64,000 nucleotides of DNA. Source: Hirundichthys speculiger (Eukaryota > Chordata > Actinopteri > Beloniformes > Exocoetidae). Positions 50,039 to 60,850 of this stretch are shown piece by piece. Within the stretch, counting starts at the first letter, position 1. Every line of letters begins with the position of its first letter. The notes beneath the pieces were generated by a model that did not search any database, was not told the origin of the DNA, and saw nothing but the letters and a program-made list of their open reading frames with translations. Position numbers and translations under genes: made by a program. The DNA lies in contig JAGFBZ010000908.1 in NCBI GenBank assembly GCA_018398805.1, forward strand, positions 1 to 64,000. The letters are read 5' to 3'.

Positions 50039-50236
50039 TAGAACCACCAGTTAACCTGACATGCATGTCTTTGGACTGTGGGAGGTAGTCGGAGTACACA
50101 GAGGAAACCCACACAAGCACGGGGAGAACATGCAAACTCCACACAGAAAGACCCCTGCTGAGGTTGGAACCAGGAACCTTCTTGCTGTGAGACAACAGTA
50201 CTAACCACCAAGCCACTGTGCTGCCTACAATAATCA

Positions 50237-51329
50237 GCCAATGCAAACAAAAGGTGGATGTAGACTCACGGTGACAGCAAAAGGTAAACATGACTTATTT
50301 ACCATTGTACCGTACGGCCATGAGTCACTTTTAGGAGACAAGGCATCTAAGGATTTGGGTCTAGTAAAGAGAATCTATCAGATAAATACTGATAACATTG
50401 AAATAGTCAAGCAAGGCAAGAAACAGGAACACCAATAGTGTGAGGGAAGTACAGAAACAGTGGACAAGTTTCCTTATGTCTTCAAAGGACATGGGACACT
50501 ACCTTGCACTTACAAAATACAGCTCAAAGATGATGGCAAGCGTGTAATGCACACCCCGAGAAGAGTGCCAGCACCACTCAGAGCTGGCTTGAAAAAAGAA
50601 CTTTGAAAAAAACTTTGACTCAAATGGGTGTCATTGACCGAGCGGAAGAACCCACCGACCGGGTCAACTCTATCACATGTGTCAAGAAAAAGGCTACAGG
50701 TGCTTTACGAGTCTGCCTTGATCCCAAAGATTTCAATGAAAATATTAAGAGGGAGCATTACCAAATCCCAAAACGAGAAGAAATCATGAGTGAAATAACT
50801 GATGTTCAGTTTTTTTTTAGCAAATTAGATGCCTCACAGCTTGAGGGTGGACCCAGAAAGCAGCAGGTACACCACCTTTAACACTCCATTGGCACCTTTT
50901 TGTTTTTTTGAGGCTGCCATTTGGCATCAAATCGGCACCGCAGATCTTCCACAGAGCAATGAAGTCCATAATAGAAGGTCTGGATAGAACCAGAGTTTAT
51001 ATTGATGACTTGGTGGTCTGGGGAAGGACTTGTCAACAACACGATGAAAGACTAGAGAAACTATTACAGAGAGTCAAATAGAATGGACTAAAACTGAATT
51101 GAGACAAGTGTCTCTTTGGTGTTACAGAGATGACCTTCTTGGGAGACAAGGTCACAAGTGAAGGAGTGGAACCAGACCAGTCAAAAGTGGAAGCCATATA
51201 GGACATGGTTGCCCCTACTGACAGAAGGTGTCCTGAGAGCCATGGGGATGATCAACTTTCTGGTTAAATTCATCCCTAATCCTACCTCCAAGACAGCATG
51301 CCTCAGGGAGTTGCTGCAGCACCGGACTG
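50237..51329 (+). pseudogene. Gypsy protease end and reverse transcriptase, frame-broken
   Basis: The frame from 50,241 completes the protease (RLTVTAKGKHDLFTIV, then GHESLLGDKASKDLGLVKRI). The reverse transcriptase starts at about 50,550: 50,603-50,881 has DRAEEPTDRVNSI, GALRVCLDPKDFNENIKREH (motif with the first catalytic Asp region) and FFSKLDAS. In another frame follow RLPFGIKSAPQIFHRAMKS and VYIDDLVVWG, the YxDD active site. Then comes a thumb-like TFLGDKVTSEGVEPD with in-frame stops before and around it (51,079 and 51,102). It copied the RNA into DNA. At about 51,330 the sequence is interrupted. Confidence 0.85.
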
Positions 51330-51743
51330 GAGTCCGTTGGAGATGGTTCTGTCCAGACCTGTGTCCATTGTAAAAAAAAAAAAATACTGTAGTGTCATTT
51401 TGTAGTGGTTTTGAACGACCGTGGATATTTATAGCGGGCGCTGCTACTTCAGTTAATACGGTAATCTAGCTGGTAGTCAGAGACATAGCTTGGAAACGCG
51501 TGTTTGTTGTTAGGCAACAGAGCCACAGGTGGCCAAAGTCCGTCTCTGACATCAACTAGAATATAGTGGCCACATGCAAATTCTCTGTGCAAATCTAGAT
51601 TAGATCCCCAGAATTCATTGCACCCCAAACCAAACCACCCCTACATTATTCCCAGCAAACCCAAAATCAGTCACACAAGCACAAACTTTAGCACTGACGT
51701 TAGCAACAGCGCAGGAAGAAAGCAAAGTAGATACCACGGAGAC

Positions 51744-51827
51744 ATGATTTGCTCGAAAAAGAGAAAGGTAAACACTGAAAACTGTCATTTTAAAGATGAA
51801 TGGACAGCAAAATGTATGTTTATACTC
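51744..51827 (+). pseudogene. BED-finger (ZBED/GTF2IRD2-like) transposase start, interrupted
   Basis: The ATG at 51,744 gives MICSKKRKVNTENCHFKDEW, then TAKCMF, the N-terminus of BED-finger hAT-derived proteins of fish. The frame is cut by the Harbinger element at 51,831. Right after it (53,081 on) a frame reads KPVCFINSETVTL, the expected next part with the zinc-binding Cys region (normally VCLIC), and then stops at 53,157. The catalytic domain is absent. Confidence 0.6.
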
Positions 51828-52176
51828 CTAGGGCCTGATTTACTAAAGGTTTGCGTGCGTAAAAACGTGTGCAAACTTGACACCACCCGCAAACCAATCT
51901 GCAAGCTGATCTACTAACAGCGTGCAAAGAGGACTGTGCCTCTCAAATGAGCAAAATAGCACACGCTGTTCATTTAGTACTTTTGCTCTGATGAATAATC
52001 AATATGGGGCGTACCCGCCAGAAAGCGCTAAATACTGGGAGGGGAAAATGCAAATAGGTTCATTTACCACACGCAATGAGATTTACCAACCCTGAAAGTA
52101 ATTGCGGGGATTGTGATTGCGTCTGTATTTAATACGTTCGAAAGGAAGGTGCTAATCTGCCCAGCATTACGCACCG

Positions 52177-52305
52177 ATGGCTGCTGTTATTGTGGCAAGG
52201 AGGCGACATCGCCAAAATCAAAGAATACGCAGAGAGAGAGTCTTTCGGACTCGTGTAAATTTTTGTTTTGCAGAATCTCTGTCAATGTCCTCAAAAACCA
52301 GATAG
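52177..52305 (+). pseudogene. Harbinger transposase, N-terminal stub
   Basis: The ATG at 52,177 opens 42 codons: MAAVIVARRRHRQNQRIRRE followed by RVFRTRVNF, the basic N-terminus I associate with HARBI1-like transposases of fish. The TAG at 52,303-52,305 and an internal deletion remove the DDE domain: only about 240 bases separate this stub from the Myb-like gene, where about 1 kb is normal. Not functional. Confidence 0.65.
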
Positions 52306-52544
52306 TTTGAAACTTAAGGGGCTGATTTGGGAGCCGGTCACAAGCACACATGCAAAAGGAGAAATATTTTATTTGAATGTTAAATCGAGTATTATTCAGC
52401 AAAAGGTTGCCACAGGAGGCACATTCATTTTTTTATTTGTGATAATAAATAAATCACGTGTTTTCATGGAGAAAAAAGTGTTTCTTATTGTGCGCCTACC
52501 TTGTTCTGCAGTTGGCTCTAGCGTGTCATACCCCAGTATCCCTG

Positions 52545-52886
52545 TTATCTGCTCCTCCAGAAGGTGAGCTGCACCTGCTGGTTAGAGGCATCTCTTCCGC
52601 AGGCCCTCCACCTGTCTTGTTTGACCGAAGTTTTATTAAAGGCCACTTTTCTTTTAGTTCTTCGCCTTATATCTTGCCACCTTCTTTTAACCTCATCTGC
52701 CGTTCTTTTTGTCTTACCAACTGCATTTATTCTATCGCAGATTTTCTCCCATATTGCGTTTCTTTTGGTAATGTTTAAATTTCTTTGCTGTAGTTCATGA
52801 ATGTGTTTATTTGCCTCTTCCACTAATATCTCTAACTCCAACTCGTCAAATTTCATTTTGCCGCTTGCGTCTATCCTGCTTTCCAT
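52545..52886 (-). CDS. Harbinger Myb/SANT-like DNA-binding protein
   Basis: The ATG at 52,886 (a second at 52,856, MKFDELELEILVEEANKHI) opens 113 residues. The pattern (F.ELE.EILVEE...; W..I.D.INAVG; RT.DEVK.RWQDIRRR.K) is the Myb/SANT-like domain of Harbinger partner proteins and of NAIF1-type genes, which help the transposase enter the nucleus and bind the ends. The three tryptophan-spaced helices are visible: first helix LEILVEEANKHI, second around RNAIWEKICDRIN, third DEVKRRWQDIRRR. The frame is intact to a stop at 52,545 but shorter than full-length partners, so the C-terminal part is probably lost. Confidence 0.7.
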   Translation of the reverse strand: MESRIDASGKMKFDELELEILVEEANKHIHELQQRNLNITKRNAIWEKICDRINAVGKTKRTADEVKRRWQDIRRRTKRKVAFNKTSVKQDRWRACGRDASNQQVQLTFWRSR

Positions 52887-53590
52887 CCAGACTCTCCATG
52901 GCGCAAACCGTAAGACACGCAACACCTCATTTTAAATACTGCGGTTTGCACCCGTTATCAATTGCGCGAGCATTCTTAGTTGATCACCCGCAAAACACAC
53001 AACAACAGCACGCGCAAACTTTTTCAGTGCACACGCAATTTAGTACTCTTTATTTAGGATCTTAGTAAATCAGGCCCCTAGTCGGCAGTTTCCAAGCCTG
53101 TCTGCTTCATAAACTCTGAGACCGTGACACTTGATTCAAAGTGTGAAGCGCCACCATGAGACAAAACACAGCACCTTTTTTTTTTTTCACTTTTTAAGTT
53201 AATGTTTCCTGAGTGTACATGAGTTTAGCTTTTTTACTTAAAGTGGCCTTTAATTCAAGAAGAAAGGACAGTTCAAAGAAAAATGTTTTATGAAAAAGTT
53301 TTTTTAGGGTTTAATTTTTTACTTGTAGAGGCCTTCAATTCTTCAGGCATGGATTCGCACTAATATTGATTTTATTCTGAGGTTTCACTTTTGGTTGATT
53401 TGAAATAAAAGCCTTAAACTTATTTAAATGCATGGGACTGCTTTTATTTATGATAAAATATATGGAATATGTTGGAATATTTCCTGCATTTGAAGTTAAA
53501 ATAAAAATTAGTTACTTTTTCAAAATACGTACTTTGGTTTGGACCTTCTACTTGAACAGACTTTTAATTGAATACCCCTGCTGTAGCACA

Positions 53591-54062
53591 CACACAGTAT
53601 TTGAATGGACTGCTCGACATGAAAAGGAGTGGAGAAAATTAAAGGAGACTGTAACTACAGAGCCAATCCTCACTTTCTTTGATCCATTAAAACCAACAAA
53701 GATCTCTATGGATGCCTCAAAAGATGGACTGGGAGCTGTACTGCCACAGATGCATGAGGACAAATGGCAACCGGTAGCATATGCGTTGAGATCAATGACA
53801 GGTGAATGAGCAACGCTATGCTCAGATTAAAAAAGAAACTCTGGGTTTAGTGTTTGGTTGTGGAAAGTTTCACAGTTATGTGTATGGACTGCCAACCTTT
53901 ACAGCAGAGACTGACCACAAACCACTCATCTCAGTCAGAAAGAAGAACCTTATTGATACGTTTCCCAGAATCCAGCACATGATGATGGTGCTGCAGAGAT
54001 ATGGCTTTGAACTCATTTACACACCAGGAAAATACATTGTACTGGCAGATGCTTTATTGTGA
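53591..54062 (+). pseudogene. Gypsy RNase H domain
   Basis: The Gypsy frame resumes with FEWTARHEKEWRKLKETV and LTFFDPLKPTKISMDASKDG (first catalytic Asp in MDAS), then GAVLPQMHEDKWQPVAYALR. It shifts at about 53,805 and continues QRYAQIKKETLGLVFGCGKF (catalytic Glu in KKE) and TAETDHKPLIS (catalytic Asp in TDHK), to TPGKYIVLADALL and a stop at 54,062. It removes the RNA strand during reverse transcription. Confidence 0.88.
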
Positions 54063-54127
54063 GCACCAGCTCTGACCAGGGACAATCAGGTCAGCCTGAT
54101 GACAGTTGATACACACACATCATCATA

Positions 54128-55230
54128 GTGACTGCTTCACTCCCAACATCGGATGTCATGTTACAGAGAATTGTGCAGGAGACAGCAGAAGATCCTCTGC
54201 TGCAGCAAGTGTCCCACCATACCAAGAGCAATTGGCCAAAGGGAGTCTGCCCAGGGTTCTACCCTGTGCGTACAGACTTGTGTATGGCTGATGGGACTGC
54301 TGCTGCGACAGAACAGGGTTGTCATCCCACGTTCCAAGTGTCAGAATATGACCTCAGCGTATTCATGAGGGACATCTGGGTGTGGAAAAATGTGAGGAAG
54401 AGTGAGAGAAGCAGTTTATTGGCCGCACATCAACAAAGACATAGAAGAAATTATACTAAATTGTAAAACATATCTCAAACATCACTACAAACAAAGAAGA
54501 GAGCCTATGCTAATAGCAGACCCACCCACTGCACCATGGCAAGAAGTAGGCACTGATTTATTCCATCTATGTGGCAAGAACCATCTTCTAGGTGATTGAC
54601 TATTATTCTATCTATCCAGAGGTTGCACAGATGTTCAGTACATCAGCACAGCCTGTCATCACACACATGTAAAGTATATTTGCCAGACACGGAATTCCAC
54701 AATGTGATGTAAGTGACAATGGTTTACACTATGACTGTGTTGAGTTTTGTGAGTTTGCAAAGACATATGGCTTTCAGCATGTCACTTCTAGCCCTTTGTA
54801 TCCACTGGCCAATGGACAGGCTGAAAAGAAGGTCCAAATTGTAAATAGGCTCTTTAAAAAGGTCATGGACTGTAAGGGTGACTCTTACCTAGCTTTGCTA
54901 AGCTATAGGGCTGCAGCTCTGAAGTGTGAAGCATCATCTGCTGACCAACATTTTCTAGAGATGACAAAAATGACAATTTGTCCCTTCTTTAGGGGGGGGT
55001 CAAAGCCCCCCCGTAATTTGCACTTTGCTGCCGACCTACTTATGCATCACAAGCTGCACACCACACTTCCACATGCTCCAAGGCACAATAATACCAACAC
55101 CAACAACAAAAAGGTTTACAAAAGGCTGAGACTCAAGAACAGACAGAAAATGAACTATGATAAAACAGCGAGGCCTCTGGAACGTCTTCAGGAATGGGAT
55201 GTTGTGACGGTTGAACGTCCTGAGTTTTGA
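54128..55230 (+). pseudogene. Gypsy integrase, frame-broken with a small insert
   Basis: The N-terminal part DVMLQRIVQETAEDPLLQQV (54,128 frame) is followed by the zinc region (AVYWPHINKDIEEIILNC, KHH) in the 54,402 frame and the first catalytic Asp in VGTDLFHL. After a shift at about 54,595 comes the second Asp in SDNGLHYDC, then the Glu in LANGQAEKKVQIVN (54,796 frame). Following SYRAAALK an extra stretch of about 120 bases (with GGGGGGGTCAAAGCCCCCCC, a perfect hairpin) interrupts before LHTTLPHAPRHN and KVYKRLRLKNRQ. It would insert the DNA copy. Confidence 0.85.
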
Positions 55231-55251
55231 GACAGGAAAGCGACATCCTCA

Positions 55252-55500
55252 GTGGAGTTGGTCTCAGGTCTTTGGTGGTTAAAAACGGAGAATAGACAAG
55301 TGTTAAGGAGAAACAGGAAGAGTCTTTTGAAGACTCAGGACTTTGAGAATCAAGCTGAGAAGGCACCTGAACAGCATGAGGGGGCTACATCAGATGTGCA
55401 CTGCAGTGAGCCTCTACCATCTTCTCAAATGGCTGTGACACCCAGAAGATCTACCAGACCTCATAGAACAAGTGTAACCTGTTCCACTACTAGAATGTGA
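55252..55500 (+). pseudogene. Gypsy pol C-terminal tail
   Basis: RRNRKSLLKTQ, a Glu/Pro/Ser-rich linker and TPRRSTRPHRTSV before the stop at 55,498-55,500 follow the usual ending of this Gypsy group. The function of the tail is not known to me; in some groups it contacts chromatin. Confidence 0.55.
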
Positions 55501-55692
55501 AAGGGAGCTATTATAATGTGTTTTTGACTGTTAGATCTAAAATTTGAACAACAGTACTGTGTTACAGTATTTGATAGTCATTTGACAGAGATTAATGATA
55601 TTTGAGAAATGCATCTAGTCTATGGGCTAGACCACATTCTATGTCGCATGAGTTAGTGCACATTTAATGGTTCATGTTGTGTTCACCGGTTT

Positions 55693-55702
55693 GGAAGGGG
55701 GA
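55693..55702 (+). promoter_or_regulatory. Polypurine tract
   Basis: GGAAGGGGGA directly before the TG that starts the 3' LTR; it primes plus-strand DNA synthesis. Confidence 0.8.
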
Positions 55703-55800
55703 TGATATGTAGTAGCTGGGAGTCACCCATAGGTGGCAGTATAACCTTAAAAGCCTTCTGTGAGACTGAATGTCATTACATAAAAGACAATAATTATTAA
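55703..55800 (+). repeat. 3' LTR (start, truncated)
   Basis: Starts TGATATGTAGTAGCTGGGAG after the polypurine tract and matches the 5' copy up to GAATGTCATTACA. Beyond, the copies differ, so one or both are truncated. Confidence 0.75.
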
Positions 55801-55852
55801 AGACAATAATTCTTCTAATCGTTATCACAGAGCCAGAGGAATTTTTCCAACT

Positions 55853-56290
55853 ATCCATCCATTAATTACCACCTATCTGAGTTTGGGTTGCAGGGGCAGC
55901 AGCCTAGCCCAGACCTCCTTCTCCCATATCACCTCCTCTACCCCTTCGGGGAATACCGAGAGATTCTACCCCTGTCTACCAGGGGTCTACCCCTGGGGCT
56001 TCTCCTGGTCGGACATTCCCAAAAGGCATCCAACCACCTCAATTGGATCCTCTTGATGTTGAGGAGCAGCCAGTTGCACCCATGCTCATGTTCTTTTGGA
56101 CACTACCAGTTCATGACCATAGGTGCGGGTTGGAGCATAGATCAACTGGTAGAGACCCTTGCCTTTTGACTCAAATCAACGACAACAAGACTAGTACGGA
56201 GTCTGTAGAACTGCAGATGCTTCAGTGGATCCATCCCTCGATCTCTCGCTCCATTCTTCCCCAAATTGTGAACAAGACCCTGATGTACAT
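55853..56290 (-). mobile_element. LINE 3' end (reverse transcriptase C-terminal region)
   Basis: At the left, CCATCCATTAATTACC is the inverted GGAT-type tail. On the + strand text AACCACCTCAATTGGATCCT, GTTGAGGAGCAGCCAGTTGC, TTCATGACCATAGGTGCGGG and CGCTCCATTCTTCCCC are phrases of the reverse-complemented coding end of a very common fish LINE. Internal deletions; 5'-truncated. Confidence 0.75.
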
Positions 56291-57697
56291 TTGTACTGTA
56301 GACTAATCAAAGCATGTAATTTGATAGTAACAGCCTCATAACACATAGTTAGTTATAATGATCTTAGTGAAATAGTTTTAAAAATCAATTAAAAGCCATA
56401 CTGTCGGTCTACCGAGTGCCACATCCATTTTAATTATACAAATAATTAGGCGGCCACTTTAATGTGAATGTGTCTTCCTTAGGAACCTTTAAAAATTCCA
56501 TTGGTTGCAGTGGGCTATAAGGAAAAAAACTTTGAAAGGAAAAAAAAGAGGCAAAATATCCTAAAATGTCCCATTAAACTGTGACCAAACAGTTCCCTGC
56601 AACCGACATGTTATTAACCCATTTTTAACACAAATCTAGTTATTGATGGAGTGTGAAATGTCAAAAGCATGCTAAAATGTGGGACCTAGAGGGGTCATAA
56701 TGACAGCCTTATAGATTGGGGTGTGCTTTAGTTCATAAAGTGTAGACTGGATGGTTTGTGCTCTACTGAAAAATAACAGCTACAGCCAAATCCACTATGT
56801 CACCCTTCCAACAGGATTACGACTGGCTGGCAAGTTTAAAGGTGCAGAAAGTGGAGTTTTAAAGCTGTCACTCCAGCGGCGATGCTCGGGTAATTAAAGC
56901 TAGCAATTAAATCTTTTATAATCAGCACTGTCAGTGAACTGCTGTGTGAGGATTAATGTTCAGAGTTGCACATTTTGAATTGCTGGATGAATTTTCTGCC
57001 AAGAAACATTTTTAAATTCAGCTTCAATGGAAGCAGAGTGACTTATGGTACAGGCAACAGGAGAGGATGATGAACGGGGCGGAAGATGAGTGTTTGCCCA
57101 GATGCATCTGTGACTATAGGTGCATATGTGTTTTTGTAGGTGCCCTTGTGCCAGTGTTCCTTTGTTTGTAATAAAACATGCCATTCGTCATAATGACGAA
57201 AAACAAAAACAGAAGATGTTTAAATCTGGTGTATGAAAGCATACCGAATCCATCACAGTCAAGCTTTCACCATATGGCATTGAGAAGTTGTGATGTATGG
57301 TGCTAACAGCACTCCAGTGTGTGTCCAGACCACGAGAGAGTGTTCCTTAATGGTTAGTGATAATATGTAATAAAGATGTATAAAAATGGGATTCAGCTTT
57401 GTCTATACGATGCATCCAGGATGAATGTGTATGTAGACCTTGGCCAAGGGGAATTCTTGCTGAAAATAATGTTGTGTCTCTGTTTCCAATAAAACAAAAC
57501 AGTAAATTATTTACAGCGTGCCACTGAGTGCACATCCACCTTATTTGTATTCCTGTCACCAAGGTGATAGATGTGACATCACTGTGATGAATGAAAGTGT
57601 AAGGATTAAGAATATATGAATACATAAAAATTTTTTTTAAAAATCTGGAAACAAAGGACAGATAGTTATTCTTTTATAAGAGCTGCAGAGTAATTAA
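56291..57697. other. Unassigned stretch
   Basis: No gene supported. 56,850-56,960 (GGGTAATTAAAGCTAGCAAT, then TTAAATCTTTTATAATCAGC) is complex sequence with homeodomain-type motifs and may be conserved non-coding DNA. Confidence 0.4.
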
Positions 57698-58360
57698 CCG
57701 TATTGGCCCGAATATAGGACGAATATTTATTCTAGAAATCATATTCTCCAAAAATGGGGATCGTCCTTATAATCAAGGTCTAGTCTTTTCTATTTTCATT
57801 ACACATCTGCGCAACTAGATGGAGCCGCACCAGTGAAGCGAATCCAGCGTCACAGTGAACGCATGCGAGCAGAATCTGATGTAAAATGGAAGCATCACGC
57901 GACCGACTCGAGCAGAAAGGTTTGAGAGTTTTGTTGCAATCCAGAATTAGTTTTTTACAGACTGAATTATTAATGTTGTTCTTGAAACCGAATATAACTC
58001 GACTTTGATTATTATTTTTATCAGTTATTGGCATCAGTTATTATTCACTCAGTCACAGTCTCAGATTTTAAGAGAATTAAGCTTATTAAAAAGTACGATA
58101 CCTTGATCTTCAATAACATGGAAACCTGACACGTACCTGAACCTTAAGTATGGTACCATACTTCCTAAAAAAGATTAAATCAGTAAAATTTTTAACAATA
58201 CAGCAGCATGTTATCTCTGTGTGTGATTTTTTTTTTCTATAGTAATTGTACAATAAAAGTTGTTTTATTGTCTTCAACATATTTTTATTTTTCCAAAAGG
58301 AAATTTGAAAAATAGGGGTCATCTTATAATCAAAGTCGTCCTATATTCAGACCAACACGG
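57698..58360 (+). mobile_element. TA-flanked MITE (family B), copy 3, most complete
   Basis: Starts CCGTATTGGCCCGAATATAG and ends ATATTCAGACCAACACGG, imperfect inverted ends; TA follows at the right. Internal ACTAGATGGAGCCGCACCAG and GACACGTACCTGAACC match the other two copies. About 660 bases, no intact frame. Confidence 0.85.
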
Positions 58361-59849
58361 TAAATTAAACAGGCTGAACTACTTTTTTTTTAGACATATT
58401 TAACAGACAAGAAGGTGGTTGCTTAAATATGAAAATTCAGTGATGTGACTGTGTAACAGCTTCTTCACAAGATTTGGATAGTCAGATAACAAGAAAAAAA
58501 ATGAACAGGCTCAGTTTAGAAGAATTTTAGATGAAGCGTTTGGTTATAAGGTGTGTACTGGCAAATCCCTTCAGTTCATTTAGAGACTAAACCTGTCGTG
58601 CTCAACCTAAACTGCATCTCTGGCCTCTTTTTTTTTTTTTTTTTTTTAATCAATTACATTCCACAACAACTAAAATAAAAGTAAACACGGAGAACCATGT
58701 ATGCGTACCCACACTCAGACAAGCACATGCATCCCTCCACCACACACACAGGAATAAAATCTCCCAGAAGATTTCACACAAATGTCTTCTTTCACAACCA
58801 AGGTCAGCATATGGGTCTTAAAAACTAAATTGCATCTGAAAGCTTTCCCAGCAGATGGCGATCATCGTGGGTTTATGGTGCGTAGGTGCAGTTTTTGAGC
58901 TGTTGTGCTCCACAGCAGCCTCTCCCGACGGGCTGATTGAACACAGGTGTAACAGCTGAATTACAGTCACACCGTTGGACATTAACCCCCTATATCTGGA
59001 CTGAAATAGTCATTACTGATGACACCCAATGTAATTGCTAATTTTACGCTTCAGCGGGCACATTTTCCACTCGTCTTTCTCTCCATTCAACTCCTCAATC
59101 TTTTCTATACCAGTGCAGTCTTAAGTTATTCACTCCACTTTTCTATCTTTCACTATATCCCAGTGGTAAGAGCAATTTAAACCTGTCTCTCCCACTCAGC
59201 TGTCAGTCAACAATCTCACAGGACTGACTGCAAAGAAAACAAAAAGTTCTCTCTTTTTTTAGCCCCGCTATCATAACCGTATCTGTGTAGCTGCATGTAA
59301 GCATTCATTTACTTTATGTTCATGCTATTAATCCACATGTACTGCTGTGCCACCCTGGACACTTCATTAACCCACCTCTTGGCTCACACATACACACATT
59401 TATTGACACTCACGGGAGCAGTTGGTGAGTTTAGACTCACCCGATTTTAACTCCGAAAAAATACAAGACTTCAGCAGGTTTGCCTCAGAGAAAACCCACA
59501 CACAAGAAAGAAACCAAGGAGTTGCTGAGCCATGTGGTTCAGCGTTTTATTTCTGTCATCTAGTGCTTTTGAAAAGCTGTTGCAGGTAAAAAAAAAAAAA
59601 AAAAAAAAAAGGTAAAATAAGAATAATTTTAAGTATAAAATGTAATTGTATATTTCTTTTTTTGTGGAAAGTGAGGAAACAGAAGAACTCAACGGTCCTG
59701 ATTATCCTTTGCATTTAAGTCAGCATCAGTTCTTCTAGATGCACCTTCACATAGACATGAATTTTGTAGAATCATGTCATGTATAGAATTAAACTATTAT
59801 TCCAGATTAGTTCAAATGAGTATCAGTTTCATATGTAGGCCAAAACACT
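58361..59849. other. Unassigned stretch
   Basis: No gene supported. Poly-T at 58,629 and poly-A at 59,589. 58,920-59,060 is complex and could be conserved non-coding DNA. Confidence 0.4.
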
Positions 59850-60850
59850 GTCATTAACTGACACATAAACAGCTATGTGGGAGGCTTAAAACTGGTGAAG
59901 AACAGCCAAACTCTGCTGTGCTGCTACATCATGGAAAGACTGAGGACAGCAACAAGACACAAGGCAATTATGCTGCATCAGGAAGGTCTCCCACTGGGAA
60001 AGGTTGGAAATCAGGTGCCGGTGTCAAGATCTGCTGTTCAAGCTCTTTTGAGGAAGCACAAAGAAACTGGCAGGACTGATGACTGTGGACTCAGTGCTCA
60101 GCCAGGAAACTTGGAAAAGGAAAGTGCAGCAGATCAAATGCTTACTTTACCTTTGAAATCGGAAGATATCTCGCAGTGCCATCAGCACAGAACAAGCAGA
60201 AACCATCTACTATCTGAAGGAGTCTGACCAGAAGTGGTTTTCATGAGGGACTCAACTATTGCACAGCAACATAGAAATGGGGGTGCAAAATGAAAAAGGC
60301 AGCAGATGCTCTGGATTGCTGAGTCAGTGAAATGTTTGACTGTAGAAGAACAGTGTGTTCACTGAAGGGTTGAAGAGTGGTACATTTATGTATATCTACA
60401 GGCAGCAGTGAAGCACAGTGGAGGTTCCTTAAGTTTTGGGCTGCATTTCTATGATTGGAGTTGGGCTATTGGTCAGGTGTCCAATGCTGAGATGCATGAG
60501 CACATAATTATCAATAATGCAATACCATCAGGAAGGCATAGAGAAGGATTTTTTTTTTCTGCTGCAGGGCAATGACACCAGAGAGCCAATGCCATCAAGA
60601 TCTATCTTCAGCGTACAAAAGAACAAGGAGTCCTGGAAGTGAGGGGTTGCCCCCACAGAGCCCTGATTTCAGCATCATGGAGCATGTCTGGGATTATGGG
60701 AAGGGACAAAAGGATCTGAGACAGCGTACATCCAAAAAAGGATCTTTGGTTAGTTCTCCAATATGGTTGGTTGCAAAGTCATATTAAAGTCAGAGCTTGT
60801 TGGACAGGAATGTGACACTGGGAAGCACCGAGCTGACAGATGCTACACTA
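59850..60850 (+). mobile_element. Tc1/mariner-type transposon remnant
   Basis: Transposase start at 59,931 and a later part with AGCACAGTGGAGGTTCCTTA, CTGCAGGGCAATGACACCAG and ATGGAGCATGTCTGGGATTA, in the order of the catalytic domain. The inverted ends are not recognised. Confidence 0.65.
59931..60227 (+). pseudogene. Tc1-like transposase N-terminus
   Basis: The ATG at 59,931 gives MERLRTATRHKAIMLHQEGL followed by PLGKVGNQVPVSRSAVQALLRKH, a helix-turn-helix with the expected spacing, then KETGRTDDCG in place of the usual GR-rich hook. The frame degenerates after about 70 residues and ends at 60,227. Catalytic motifs survive only as traces downstream: GGSLSFG and HGGS-like text near 60,425, LQGNDTREPM (QQDND-like) near 60,565 and PDFSIMEHVWDY near 60,660 for the last acidic position. 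Inactive. Confidence 0.65.

Larger units (their letters stand above)
51831..53077. mobile_element. PIF/Harbinger element, internally deleted
   Basis: GGGCCTGATTTACTAA at the left and TTAGTAAATCAGGCCC at the right are perfect 16-base inverted ends. CTA is present on both sides (51,828-51,830; 53,078-53,080), the 3-base target duplication expected for this superfamily. It carries the two divergent proteins of the group: a transposase start (+) and a Myb-like protein (-). Confidence 0.92.
51330..53590 (+). mobile_element. hAT-like (BED-finger) fragment inserted in Gypsy pol, with nested Harbinger
   Basis: TGCTGCAGCAC at the left (about 51,312) and TGCTGTAGCAC at the right (about 53,580) may be the target duplication. 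The right end TTGAATACCCCTG inverts to CAGGGGTATTCAATTA, a hAT-like terminus. The left terminus does not match it and starts with a short piece ending in a poly-A run at 51,373, so the left side may be a separate event. Coding remnant described separately. Confidence 0.55.
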
